This document shows positions 33,117 to 41,166 of a stretch of 64,000 bases of DNA, piece by piece; the stretch's first letter is position 1; every line of letters starts with the position of its first letter. The translations under genes and the position numbers were made by a program. The notes below the pieces were generated by a model. The model did no database searches, was not told the origin of the DNA, and worked only from the letters and a program-made list of their open reading frames with translations. Origin of the DNA: Nocardioides islandensis (GTDB lineage: Bacteria; Actinomycetota; Actinomycetes; Propionibacteriales; Nocardioidaceae); assembly GCF_015352455.1 (NCBI RefSeq), contig NZ_JADKPN010000006.1, forward strand, positions 1-64,000, given 5' to 3'.

Positions 33117-34916
33117 TCAGCCGTAGAGGTCCGCGACGTCCTCGCGGTGCTCGCGCATGACCACGTCGCGCTTGAGCTTGAGGCTCGGCGTGAGCTGGCC
33201 GCCCTCCTCGGTCCACGCGACCGGCAGGACGGCGTACCTGCGGATCGACTCGGCCCGGGAGACGGCCTTGTTCGCGTCCTCCACGGCCTCGTCGAGCTCG
33301 GCCCGGAGGTCCGCGTCGTCGACCAGGTCGGCCACCTTGGTGGGCTTGTCATGCGCGGTCGCCCAGGCCGTCAGGGCCTCCTCGTCGAGGGTCACCAGCG
33401 CGGCGATGAAGGGCCGCCCGTCGCCCACGACCATGCACTGGTCGACGAGGGCGTGGGCGCGGAGCCGGTCCTCGAGCACGGCGGGCGCGACGTTCTTGCC
33501 GCCGGCCGTCACCAGGATCTCCTTCTTGCGCCCGGTGATCCGGACGAAGCCCTCGTCGTCGATCTCGCCGATGTCGCCGGTGTGGAACCAGCCGTCCCGC
33601 TCGAGCACCTCAGCCGTGGCGGGTTCGTCCTGCCAGTACCCCGCGAACACCTGGCCGCCCTGGAACAGCAGCTCGCCGTCGTCGGCGACCCGGACCGAGG
33701 TGCCGGGCAGCGGCCGGCCGACGGTGCCGACCTTGACCGCGCCGGGGGTGTTCGCGGTCAGGGCCGCCGTCGTCTCGGTCAGCCCGTACCCCTCGAGGAC
33801 GGTCAGCCCGATGCCCCGGTAGAAGTGGCCGAGCCGCTCGCCGAGCGGCGCGCCACCGGAGACGGCGTACAGGCACCGCCCGCCCAGGGCGGTGCGCAGG
33901 CGCCCGTAGACGAGCCGGGAGAACGCCGCGTGCTGGGCACGCACGGCCGGCGACGCGTGGCCCCGGGGGGAGTCCAGCCCACGCGACCACGCGATGGCGA
34001 CCTCCGCGGCGCGCTCGAAGATGCGGCCACGGCCGTCGGCGGTGGCCTGCTGGGCGGCGGTGTTGAAGACCTTCTCGAACACCCGCGGCACGGCCAGGAC
34101 GAACGTCGGCCGGAACTGGCCGAGGTCGCGGACGAGGTTGCGGACGTCCGCGCTGTGGCCGAGCCGGACCCGGGCCTTGACCGCCCCGACCTCGATGATC
34201 CGGGCGAACACGTGCGCGAGGGGGAGGAAGAGCAGCGTCGCGGCGTCGTCGACGGCGAACAGCTCGTCGAGCTCGGGCACGGCCACGCCCAGCTCGGTCA
34301 TGAAGTTGCCGTGGGTGAGCATGCAGCCCTTGGGGCTGCCGGTCGTGCCCGAGGTGTAGATGATCGTGGCGAGGTCGAGCGGCGTGGCCGTCGTACGGCG
34401 CGTCTCGAGGTCCGCGTCGGCGACGTCGGCGCCGAGGTTGGTCAGCACCGAGACCGCGTTGTCCTCGATCGACCAGACGTGCCGCAGCTCGTCCAGGTCC
34501 GAGCGCACCTCGGCGATCCTGGTCAGGTGGGACGGCCCCTCGACGACGGCGGCGCGGGCGCCGGAGTCGCGCAGGATGTGGCCGACCTGCTCGACCGACG
34601 AGGTCTCGTACACCGGCACCGACACCGCCCCGGCGAACCAGATCGCGTAGTCGACCAGCGTCCACTCGTACCTGGTCCGCGACATGAGGGCGACCCGGTC
34701 ACCGGCCTCGACGCCCGAGGCCACCAGCCCCTTGGCGACCGCGCGAACCTCGGCCAGGAACTGGGCTGCGGTCACGTCCTCCCAGTTTTCCGACCCCGGT
34801 GACCGGCGGGTGAGGACCGCCGCGTCGGGAGCCTCCTCGGCGTTGCGCACGACGTCGTCGGTGAGGTTGCCCGTCGCGGGTAGCGCGACCGTCAGGGGAG
34901 TGGAGTACTCGCGCAA
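33117..34916 (-). CDS. long-chain fatty acid-CoA ligase (FadD15-like)
   Basis: 599-residue acyl-adenylate-forming enzyme. The AMP motif IIYTSGTTGSPKGCMLTHGN (about 190), GYGLTETTAALTAN and the hinge GWFHTGDIGEIDDEGFVRITGRKKE with a C-terminal Lys-bearing segment match long-chain ligases such as mycobacterial FadD15, also placed between the NlpC/P60 and ArsA-like genes. It activates fatty acids for lipid synthesis or breakdown. The start is TTG with a perfect AGGAGG at 34925-34930 (minus strand). Divergent from the SRPBCC gene. Confidence 0.93.
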   Translation of the reverse strand: MREYSTPLTVALPATGNLTDDVVRNAEEAPDAAVLTRRSPGSENWEDVTAAQFLAEVRAVAKGLVASGVEAGDRVALMSRTRYEWTLVDYAIWFAGAVSVPVYETSSVEQVGHILRDSGARAAVVEGPSHLTRIAEVRSDLDELRHVWSIEDNAVSVLTNLGADVADADLETRRTTATPLDLATIIYTSGTTGSPKGCMLTHGNFMTELGVAVPELDELFAVDDAATLLFLPLAHVFARIIEVGAVKARVRLGHSADVRNLVRDLGQFRPTFVLAVPRVFEKVFNTAAQQATADGRGRIFERAAEVAIAWSRGLDSPRGHASPAVRAQHAAFSRLVYGRLRTALGGRCLYAVSGGAPLGERLGHFYRGIGLTVLEGYGLTETTAALTANTPGAVKVGTVGRPLPGTSVRVADDGELLFQGGQVFAGYWQDEPATAEVLERDGWFHTGDIGEIDDEGFVRITGRKKEILVTAGGKNVAPAVLEDRLRAHALVDQCMVVGDGRPFIAALVTLDEEALTAWATAHDKPTKVADLVDDADLRAELDEAVEDANKAVSRAESIRRYAVLPVAWTEEGGQLTPSLKLKRDVVMREHREDVADLYG

Positions 34917-34997
34917 GCCGGCAACCTCCTGGGGACTTCGGGCTCGGGGGCTGATCCGCGGGCGAGGCTACCGCTCGGGAGCCCCCGTGCCATCGGC

Positions 34998-35003
34998 TAG
35001 CCT
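34998..35003 (+). promoter_or_regulatory. -10 element for leaderless SRPBCC gene
   Basis: TAGCCT ends 7 nt before ATG 35011 with no ribosome site between; it probably drives the whole SRPBCC-arsA-CxxC-glucokinase operon. Confidence 0.55.
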
Positions 35004-35010
35004 CCGGGCC

Positions 35011-35451
35011 ATGGCCGAGCAGACCTCCTCGTCGATCGTCATCGACGCGACCCCGGCGGCCGTCATGGACGTGATCGCCGACTTCCCGGCGTACCCCGCC
35101 TGGGCCAAGGGGGTGAAGGTGGCGACCGTCCGTTCCGCGGGGACCGGTGGCCGCGCCGCCGAGGTGTTCTTCGCGCTGGACGTCGCCCCGATCAGGGACG
35201 AGTACACCCTCGCCTACATCTGGAACGGCGACCGCGACGTCTCCTGGACCCTGGCCGAGGGCAAGATGCTGCGGGCGCTGGACGGCTCCTACATCCTGGA
35301 CGACCGCGGCGACGGCACCACCGAGGTGACCTACAGGCTCGCGCTGGACGTCTCGATCCCGCTGATCGGCATGATCAAGCGCAAGGGCGAGAAGATCCTG
35401 ATCGACGCCGCGCTCAAGGGCCTCAAGCAGCGCGTCGAGTCGCTGGCCTGA
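35011..35451 (+). CDS. SRPBCC (START-like) family protein
   Basis: 146 residues with a helix-grip fold of the cyclase/dehydrase type: SSIVIDATPAAVMDVIADFPAYPAWAKGVK, beta strands, DGTTEVTYRLALDV and an amphipathic C-terminal helix. It binds a hydrophobic ligand. Its ortholog-like gene next to an ArsA-like ATPase is widespread in actinobacteria (TB16.3/Rv2185c in M. tuberculosis, recalled). No catalytic residues can be assigned. The arsA-like gene follows after 4 bp. Confidence 0.85.
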   Translation: MAEQTSSSIVIDATPAAVMDVIADFPAYPAWAKGVKVATVRSAGTGGRAAEVFFALDVAPIRDEYTLAYIWNGDRDVSWTLAEGKMLRALDGSYILDDRGDGTTEVTYRLALDVSIPLIGMIKRKGEKILIDAALKGLKQRVESLA

Positions 35452-35455
35452 GCCG

Positions 35456-36652
35456 GTGAGGGTCCTCCTCTTCACCGGCAAGGGCGGCGTCGGCAAGTCC
35501 ACTCTGGCCGCCGGTACGGCGGCGCTCGCCGCCGCGGCCGGCGAGCGCACCCTGGTGCTCTCCACCGACGCCGCGCACTCGCTGGGCGACGCCTTCGGCA
35601 TCACCGGTCCGCTCAGGGAGCCCACGGAGGTCGCCGAGCGCCTCTGGGTGCAGCAGGTCGACGCCCAGCTGCGGTTCGAGCAGTCGTGGGCAGCCATCCA
35701 GCGGTACCTGCTGTCCGTCCTCGACGCCACCGGAGTGGACCCGGTCGCCGCCGAGGAGCTGACCGTCGTGCCGGGCGCCGAGGAGGTGCTCGCGCTCCTC
35801 GAGCTGAGGCTGCACGCCGCGTCCGGTCGCTGGGACGTGGTCGTCGTCGACTGCGCGCCGACCGCCGAGACGCTGCGGCTGCTCGCGCTCCCGGAGGCGC
35901 TGGGCTGGTACATGCAGCGCGTCCTCCCCGTCGAGCGCCGGGTGGTCAAGGCGCTGCGCCCGGTGCTCACGCGGGCCGCCGGCGTGCCGATGCCCGGCGA
36001 CTCGGTCTTCGACGCCGTCGAGCGGCTGCACGCCGAGCTCGCCGAGGTGCGCACCCTGCTCACCGGCCCGGGCTCGACGGTCCGGCTGGTGCTCACCCCC
36101 GAGGCCGTGGTGCTGGCCGAGGCGCGACGGTCCTACACGACGCTCTCCCTCTTCGGCTACAGGGTCGACGGCGTCGTCGCCAACCGGCTCTTCCCGGCCG
36201 GCGGCGCCGACGACTGGCGGGCCGGCTGGGTCGTGGCGCAGGACGAGGTGCTCGAGCAGGTCGCCGAGTCGTTCGCGGGATTGCCCGTGTGGCGGTCGGA
36301 GTACCGGCCCGCCGAGCCCGTCGGCGTACGCGCCCTGACGACGCTGGCCGAGGAGGCGTACGGCGGCGCCGACCCGCTCGCGGTGCCGGACGGCGACGGG
36401 CCGCTCCGGCTGACCCGCGACCCGCGCGGCGCGGTGCTCCACCTCGCGCTTCCCGGCGTCACGCGGGCCGAGGTCGATCTCGCCCGCCATGGCGACGATC
36501 TGGTCGTCACCGTCGGGTCGTATCGTCGTCTCCTCACGGTGCCCGCCGGCCTGGCGCGGCACCGGGTTGCCGGCGCTCGGGTGCAGGACGGCGAGCTGCA
36601 GGTGCGGTTCGTGGATGCCAGCGAAGGGACCAGCGAGGGAGTCGGAGGATGA
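35456..36652 (+). CDS. ArsA/Get3-like ATPase with C-terminal alpha-crystallin-like domain
   Basis: 398 residues with the Walker A GKGGVGKST at 7-15, LSTDAAHSLGDAFG switch I and a DCAPTAET signature, as in ArsA and Get3. It has a single ATPase half, not the duplicated arsenite pump. The last 75 residues (LTRDPRGAVLHLALPGVTRAEVDLARHGDDLVV) resemble the HSP20-like module appended to actinobacterial ArsA proteins. It may chaperone membrane or lipid clients rather than detoxify arsenic: no arsenic genes are nearby. GTG start; its stop overlaps the next ATG (ATGA). Confidence 0.88.
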   Translation: MRVLLFTGKGGVGKSTLAAGTAALAAAAGERTLVLSTDAAHSLGDAFGITGPLREPTEVAERLWVQQVDAQLRFEQSWAAIQRYLLSVLDATGVDPVAAEELTVVPGAEEVLALLELRLHAASGRWDVVVVDCAPTAETLRLLALPEALGWYMQRVLPVERRVVKALRPVLTRAAGVPMPGDSVFDAVERLHAELAEVRTLLTGPGSTVRLVLTPEAVVLAEARRSYTTLSLFGYRVDGVVANRLFPAGGADDWRAGWVVAQDEVLEQVAESFAGLPVWRSEYRPAEPVGVRALTTLAEEAYGGADPLAVPDGDGPLRLTRDPRGAVLHLALPGVTRAEVDLARHGDDLVVTVGSYRRLLTVPAGLARHRVAGARVQDGELQVRFVDASEGTSEGVGG

Positions 36653-37059
36653 CCGAGACCCCCGACGAGCCCGGCAACGAGCCCGGTAGCCAGCCCGGTC
36701 ACGAGCCGGTCGGCACGGTGGCCGAGGAGGCCGCCAAGCTGCTCGGCGCGATGGGCGACTGGGCCCGCGAGCACGGGACACCGGGCTGGGTCGACGGCCT
36801 GGGTGACGGTTGGGGTGTCCTGACCCACGACGTGAACGAGCACCTCGCGAACGGCGAGGACTGCCGCTACTGCCCGCTGTGCCGCGGCATCCAGGTCGTG
36901 CGGTCCGCCTCGCCCGAGGTGCGCGAGCACCTGGCCAGCGCGATCTCGTCGCTGGCGCAGGCCGCGACGACGTACCTCTCGAGCTCGCCGGCCGACGGGC
37001 GCGACCCCGGTGTGGAGCACATCGACGTGTCGGAGGACTGGCCGGAGGAGGACGCATGA
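36649..37059 (+). CDS. conserved CxxC protein next to the ArsA-like ATPase
   Basis: 136 residues: acidic disordered N-terminus (EPGNEPGSQPGHEP), a helical segment (VAEEAAKLLGAMGDWAREH), the cysteine motif CRYCPLCRG (about 80) and two helices. The two CxxC-like pairs could bind zinc. Family knowledge: such proteins regularly sit between ArsA-like and glucokinase genes in actinobacteria. The start overlaps the ATPase stop and its own stop overlaps the glucokinase ATG, giving a tightly coupled operon. Confidence 0.75.
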   Translation: MTETPDEPGNEPGSQPGHEPVGTVAEEAAKLLGAMGDWAREHGTPGWVDGLGDGWGVLTHDVNEHLANGEDCRYCPLCRGIQVVRSASPEVREHLASAISSLAQAATTYLSSSPADGRDPGVEHIDVSEDWPEEDA

Positions 37060-38000
37060 GCCTCACCATCGGCGTCGACGTGGGCGGTACGAAGATCCTG
37101 GGCGGCGTCGTCGACGAGGACGGCAAGGTCCTCGAGGAGCTGCGGGTCGTCTCGCCGGCGACCGACGTGGCCGCGATCGAGGAGGCCATCACCCGCCTGG
37201 TGGTCGAGCTGTCGGGCCGGCACGCGGTGGAGGCCGTCGGCGTCGGGGCGGCCGGGTACATCGACAAGGGGCGCTCCGTGGTGATGTTCGCGCCGAACCT
37301 GGCATGGCGCGACCTGGACCTGCGCCGCGAGCTCGAGGAGCGGGTGCCGCTGCCGTTCGTGGTCGAGAACGACGCGAACGCCGCGGCGTGGGGCGAGTTC
37401 CGCTACGGCGCCGGCGAGGAGTTCGACGACCTGCTCCTCGTCACGGTCGGCACCGGCGTGGGCGGCGGCATCGTGCACGACGGCCGGCTGTTCCGGGGCG
37501 GATACGGGGTGGGCGGCGAGATCGGCCACATGCGCGTGGTGCCCGACGGGATCCTGTGCGGGTGTGGCAACCGGGGCTGCCTGGAGTCCTACGGAAGCGG
37601 GTCCGCCCTGGTCCGTGAGGCGCGCGCGGTCGCGACCACCGGCTCGCCGTTCGCGCGCACCCTCCTCGACCGGGCCGGCGGGGACCCTGCGGCGATCACC
37701 GGCCCGCTGGTGACCGAGTGCGCCGAGGCGGGCGACCCGTTCTGCGTCGAGCAGCTGGCGAACCTGGGCACCTGGCTGGGCGACGGCATCGCGTCGCTGG
37801 CCGCCGTGCTGGACCCCGCCGTGGTGGTGATCGGCGGCGGCGTCAGCGCGGCCGGCGACCTGCTGCTCGACCCGATCCGCGCGGCGTTCGCCCGCCAGCT
37901 CACCGGGCGCGGCCACCGTCCGCTGGCCGAGGTACGTCCGGCGGTGCTCGGCAACCGGGCCGGCCTGATCGGCGCGGCCGACCTGGCCAGGCACCGGTGA
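37056..38000 (+). CDS. glkA: ROK-family glucokinase (GlkA-like)
   Basis: 314 residues. ATP-binding loop GVDVGGTKILGGVV at the N-terminus, catalytic base in VVENDANAAAWGEF, second glycine loop TVGTGVGGGIVHDG and the ROK zinc site GEIGHM...CGCGNRGCLE. This pattern matches actinobacterial glucokinases, including Streptomyces GlkA, whose gene lies in a similar neighbourhood. It phosphorylates glucose at carbon 6. It overlaps the upstream gene by 4 bp. Confidence 0.88.
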   Translation: MSLTIGVDVGGTKILGGVVDEDGKVLEELRVVSPATDVAAIEEAITRLVVELSGRHAVEAVGVGAAGYIDKGRSVVMFAPNLAWRDLDLRRELEERVPLPFVVENDANAAAWGEFRYGAGEEFDDLLLVTVGTGVGGGIVHDGRLFRGGYGVGGEIGHMRVVPDGILCGCGNRGCLESYGSGSALVREARAVATTGSPFARTLLDRAGGDPAAITGPLVTECAEAGDPFCVEQLANLGTWLGDGIASLAAVLDPAVVVIGGGVSAAGDLLLDPIRAAFARQLTGRGHRPLAEVRPAVLGNRAGLIGAADLARHR

Positions 38001-38007
38001 CCCGGGC

Positions 38008-38946
38008 GTGATCGTCGGGGTCGACATCGGCGGCACCAAGGTGCTGGCCGGTGCCGTGACCGCCGACGGCGAGGTGCGGCGTACGGCGCTGCGCTTCACC
38101 CCGGGACGCCGCGTGCCCGCCCACCTCGTCGAGAACGCCCTGACCGAGGCGGTCATGGAGGCGGTGGGCGACGAGCCCCTGCAGGCCGTGGGCCTCGCGG
38201 CGGCCGGGTTCGTGGACGCCACCCGCACCCGGGTGCTCTTCGCGCCGCACCTCCCGTGGCACGGCGAGGACGTGGTCGCGGTGCTGTCGGAACGGTGGGG
38301 CGTGCCGGTGATCATGGACAACGACGCGAACTGCACGGCGCTGGCCGAGGCGGAGTACGGCGCCGGGCGCGGCTCGTCCTCGACCGTCCTGGTCACGCTG
38401 GGCACCGGCATCGGTGGCGCGCTGATGCTCGGGGACCAGCTCTGGCGCGGGGTCGGCGGGATGGCGGGGGAGTTCGGTCACCAGCAGGTCGTGCCCGGCG
38501 GACTGCCGTGCCAGTGCGGCCGGAGCGGGTGCTGGGAGCAGTACTGCAGCGGCAACGCCCTCGTCCGGCACGCCCGCGCCCGCCTGGGCGCGTCGCCGGT
38601 CCTCACCCGCATCACCGACGCAGACCCCCGCGCGCTGACCGGCGCGATGGTCACCGCCGCCGCGGCCGAGGGGGATGCGGTCGCGCTGGAGGCGTTCCGC
38701 TCGGTCGGCGACTGGCTCGGTGTCGGGCTCGCCAACCTGGTGGCCTCCCTCGACCCCGCCCTCCTCGTCGTCGGCGGAGGCGTCTCCGCCGCGGGCAACC
38801 TGCTCCTCGACCCCGCCCGCGCCGCGCTGGCTCGTTCGCTGGTCGGCGCCGCCGACCGCGTCATCCCGCCCCTGGTACCGGCGGCACTCGGTCCCCAAGC
38901 CGGCCTGGTGGGTGCCGCCTTGCTGGCACGTCAGATCGGTGGTTGA
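38008..38946 (+). CDS. second ROK-family sugar kinase
   Basis: 312 residues, clearly homologous to the preceding protein: GVDIGGTKVLAGAV, VIMDNDANCTALAEAEYG (catalytic Asp), TLGTGIGGALMLG and the zinc site GEFGHQ...CQCGRSGCWEQYCSG. No helix-turn-helix, so a kinase rather than a repressor. Substrate may be glucose or another hexose. GTG start 7 bp after the first; the TGA stop lies inside the left arm of the repeat at 38938-39040. Confidence 0.85.
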   Translation: MIVGVDIGGTKVLAGAVTADGEVRRTALRFTPGRRVPAHLVENALTEAVMEAVGDEPLQAVGLAAAGFVDATRTRVLFAPHLPWHGEDVVAVLSERWGVPVIMDNDANCTALAEAEYGAGRGSSSTVLVTLGTGIGGALMLGDQLWRGVGGMAGEFGHQQVVPGGLPCQCGRSGCWEQYCSGNALVRHARARLGASPVLTRITDADPRALTGAMVTAAAAEGDAVALEAFRSVGDWLGVGLANLVASLDPALLVVGGGVSAAGNLLLDPARAALARSLVGAADRVIPPLVPAALGPQAGLVGAALLARQIGG

Positions 38947-39040
38947 GGTGCGAGGCCGGTCACGGCCGAGCCTCGAAACCACCCCTCGTCGAGCAGTGGT
39001 TTCGAGGCTCGTCGCTGGCGCTCCTCGCACCTCAACCACC
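38938..39040. repeat. nested inverted-repeat element
   Basis: An outer pair GGTGGTTGAGGTGCGAG (38938-38954) and its exact complement (39024-39040) encloses an inner perfect 16-bp hairpin (38967-38982 with 38996-39011, 13-nt loop). The left bulge holds a mini-palindrome GCCGGTCACGGC. It lies between the convergent ROK and membrane-protein genes, so it may end both transcripts. Its modular build resembles REP/BIME-type mobile repeats common in Nocardioides (recalled). Confidence 0.75.
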
Positions 39041-39057
39041 GAGTGGCCGACCGAGCC

Positions 39058-39465
39058 CTAGAGCACGGCTCCGTCGTCGTAGGGGTCTCGTGGGCCGCGG
39101 GGCATCTGGGCGACGAGGTAGCCGAAGCCGCCGAGGAAGCCGCCGACGAGCAGCCAGGCGACCATCGTCGGCAGGTGGAGCTGGAGGACGGTGGCGACCA
39201 GCAGGATGAGCGGCGAGACGAAGACGCCGGACCAGGCCAGCAGCCGGTCGAACGGCAGGCGCGGGAGCGGCGGCGGGGGCGGCGGCACGAACCGCTCCTC
39301 GAGCCACGGGTCGTCCGTGGCGAGCTCGGGGTGGTCGTCGGGCTGGTCGTCGGGCTGGGGCGCGGGCGGCGTGGGCTCGGGCTCGAGGAGCGGCCGGTCG
39401 CCGTAGTTGTCCACGATGTCGCGCCAGGCGGCGTCCTCGCCGTGGGTGTCCCTGGGCCCCGTCAC
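39058..39465 (-). CDS. small membrane protein with acidic, proline-rich N-terminus
   Basis: 135 residues. The first 75 are hydrophilic with runs of Pro, Asp and Glu (PEPTPPAPQPDDQPDD, PPPPPPLP), then two membrane helices (about 78-96 and 100-120) and a short tail. No enzyme motif; function unknown. GTG start fixed by a TACGGT hexamer 6 nt upstream, giving a leaderless mRNA. Confidence 0.7.
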   Translation of the reverse strand: MTGPRDTHGEDAAWRDIVDNYGDRPLLEPEPTPPAPQPDDQPDDHPELATDDPWLEERFVPPPPPPLPRLPFDRLLAWSGVFVSPLILLVATVLQLHLPTMVAWLLVGGFLGGFGYLVAQMPRGPRDPYDDGAVL

Positions 39466-39469
39466 GGAA

Positions 39470-40270
39470 CTACCGTACGTCGGCGGTGACCCTCGCGACG
39501 AAGGCCGCCGACTCCTCGAAGATCAGCGGTGCGTCGTTGTCCAGGGTGGCCACGTGGAAGCTGTTCTCGAGCAGTCGCTCGGTCACGTCCCGGCTGGACA
39601 CCTCGCGGGTGATGATCGGCACCGAGGAGGAGTCGACGACGTGGTCGTCGACGGACCGGAAGACCAGCAGCGGCTGGGTGATCCGGGGCAGATCGGCGAT
39701 CAGCGGCTTCCACTGCTGGACGAACGAGTGGAGCGCCTTGAGCGGGGTCTTGGGGTACGGGTACTCGTTGCCGCCCGGCTTCTTGATGTCGTTGCCGATC
39801 GCGGGGAAACCGCCCACGGCGTGCTTGAGCAGCGGCAGTGCCAGCAGGTCCTTGCGGCGGCTGGCGAGCGCCGGGTTCACGACGACGATGCCGGCGACCT
39901 GGTCGCCCCGGTCGGCCGCCAGCCGGAGCGCGATCGCGCCGCCCATGGACAGGCCGCCGACGACGACGGCGTCCACGTCGGCGCGCAGCCTGTCGAAGGT
40001 CGCGTTGATGACGCCGTACCAGTCCGCGAAGCTCGTCTTGTTGGCGTCCTCCCACGTGGTGCCGTGGCCCGGGAGCAGCGGCACCTCGACGGCGTACCCC
40101 TGGTCGGCGAGGTACCGGCCCCACGGGTTCATCGAGGTCGGGTTGCCGGTGAGGCCGTGACTCAGCAGCACGCCGATCCGGCGACCGCCGGTCAGCTCGG
40201 GCCGGGCCGGTGCGGAGAGCGTCTCGCGAGCGATCTCGGGGAGTGGGGTGGACGGCGCCATGGGCGGCAT
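39470..40270 (-). CDS. alpha/beta hydrolase (carboxylesterase/monoacylglycerol lipase-like)
   Basis: 266 residues. Oxyanion segment LLSHGLTGNP, nucleophile elbow GGLSMGGAIAL, acid in FRSVDDHVVD and base His in ENSFHVATLD. Size and motifs fit the Est30/lysophospholipase group. It diverges from plsC, so a role in membrane lipid turnover is plausible. The start may be ATG 40270 or the fourth-residue ATG at 40261, which has a CACAAT hexamer 7 nt upstream. Confidence 0.88.
   Translation of the reverse strand: MPPMAPSTPLPEIARETLSAPARPELTGGRRIGVLLSHGLTGNPTSMNPWGRYLADQGYAVEVPLLPGHGTTWEDANKTSFADWYGVINATFDRLRADVDAVVVGGLSMGGAIALRLAADRGDQVAGIVVVNPALASRRKDLLALPLLKHAVGGFPAIGNDIKKPGGNEYPYPKTPLKALHSFVQQWKPLIADLPRITQPLLVFRSVDDHVVDSSSVPIITREVSSRDVTERLLENSFHVATLDNDAPLIFEESAAFVARVTADVR
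39472..39477 (-). promoter_or_regulatory. -10 element for leaderless membrane-protein gene
   Basis: TACGGT on the minus strand six bases before the GTG at 39465; it overlaps the 3' end of the hydrolase gene upstream. Confidence 0.45.
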
Positions 40271-40286
40271 TGTGCACCAACGGGTC

Positions 40287-40292
40287 TAGGCT
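40287..40292 (+). promoter_or_regulatory. -10 element upstream of plsC
   Basis: TAGGCT; predicted start near 40299, giving a leader of about 38 nt with GGAGGAGG before the TTG start. Confidence 0.45.
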
Positions 40293-40336
40293 TCCTGGTG
40301 GTCGGCCGGCCGGGGGCTCACGGGAGGAGGCGGCGG

Positions 40337-41086
40337 TTGTTCTACTGGTTCCTGAAGTGGATCGCGCTCGGTCCCTTCCTGCGACTGATCTTCCGCCCCG
40401 TCGTCGAAGGCGCGGAGAACGTCCCGGACACCGGTCCCGCGATCCTCGCCAGCAACCACCTGTCGTACTCCGACTGGATGTTCATGCCGCTGACGCTGCC
40501 GCGGCGGGTCACCTTCGTGGCCAAGGCCGAGTACTTCACCTCGCCGGGCATCAAGGGCTGGTTCCAGAAGCTGTTCTTCTCCGGATCCGGCCAGGTGCCG
40601 ATCGACCGGGCTTCCGGCTCGGCCGCCGAGGGCGCGCTGTCGTCGGCCCGCAAGATCCTGGAGGAGGGTGACCTCTTCGGCATCTACCCCGAGGGCACCC
40701 GCTCGCACGACGGCCGGCTCTACCGCGGCAAGACCGGCGTGGCCCGCCTCGCGCTGGAGACCCAGGTCCCCGTCATCCCGGTGGCCGTCGTCGGCACCGA
40801 CGTGGTGGCGCCGCCCGGCAAGACCTTCGGCCGCCTCACCCGCCCGCTCGTGCGGTTCGGCAAGCCGCTCGACTTCAGCCGCTACGAGGGCATGGAGAAC
40901 GACCGCTACATCCTGCGCTCGGTGACCGACGAGATCATGTACGAGATCATGCGGCTCTCCGGCCAGGAGTACGTCGACCAATACGCCTCGAAGGCCAAGG
41001 AGCTGGCCGCGAAGGCCAAGAAGGATGCGACCGAGCTGCCCGTCGCCGGGGCGGAGCAGAAGCCGCAGCAGAAGAAGGCGTCCTGA
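40337..41086 (+). CDS. plsC: 1-acyl-sn-glycerol-3-phosphate acyltransferase
   Basis: 249-residue PlsC-family enzyme adding the second acyl chain in phosphatidic acid synthesis at the inner face of the membrane. The acceptor motif NHLSYSD (about 40), GQVPIDR, PEGTRS (about 117) and VIPVAVVG are all seen. The C-terminus is a Lys/Ala-rich tail. The start is TTG (LFYWFLKWIALGPFLRL), with GGAGGAGG six bases before it; no ATG or GTG in frame would preserve the first helix. Confidence 0.92.
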   Translation: MFYWFLKWIALGPFLRLIFRPVVEGAENVPDTGPAILASNHLSYSDWMFMPLTLPRRVTFVAKAEYFTSPGIKGWFQKLFFSGSGQVPIDRASGSAAEGALSSARKILEEGDLFGIYPEGTRSHDGRLYRGKTGVARLALETQVPVIPVAVVGTDVVAPPGKTFGRLTRPLVRFGKPLDFSRYEGMENDRYILRSVTDEIMYEIMRLSGQEYVDQYASKAKELAAKAKKDATELPVAGAEQKPQQKKAS

Positions 41087-41166
41087 GAAGTCCCGCCGGG
41101 CTGCTCGCGACGTACGACGACCCGGCAGCGCGGGCGGTCCGGGGTCGCCTGCTGAAGGCCCTCGGC

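Noticed and set aside
35456..36652. arsenite efflux ATPase
   Set aside because: Single ATPase half, HSP20-like tail and no arsB, arsC or arsR nearby.
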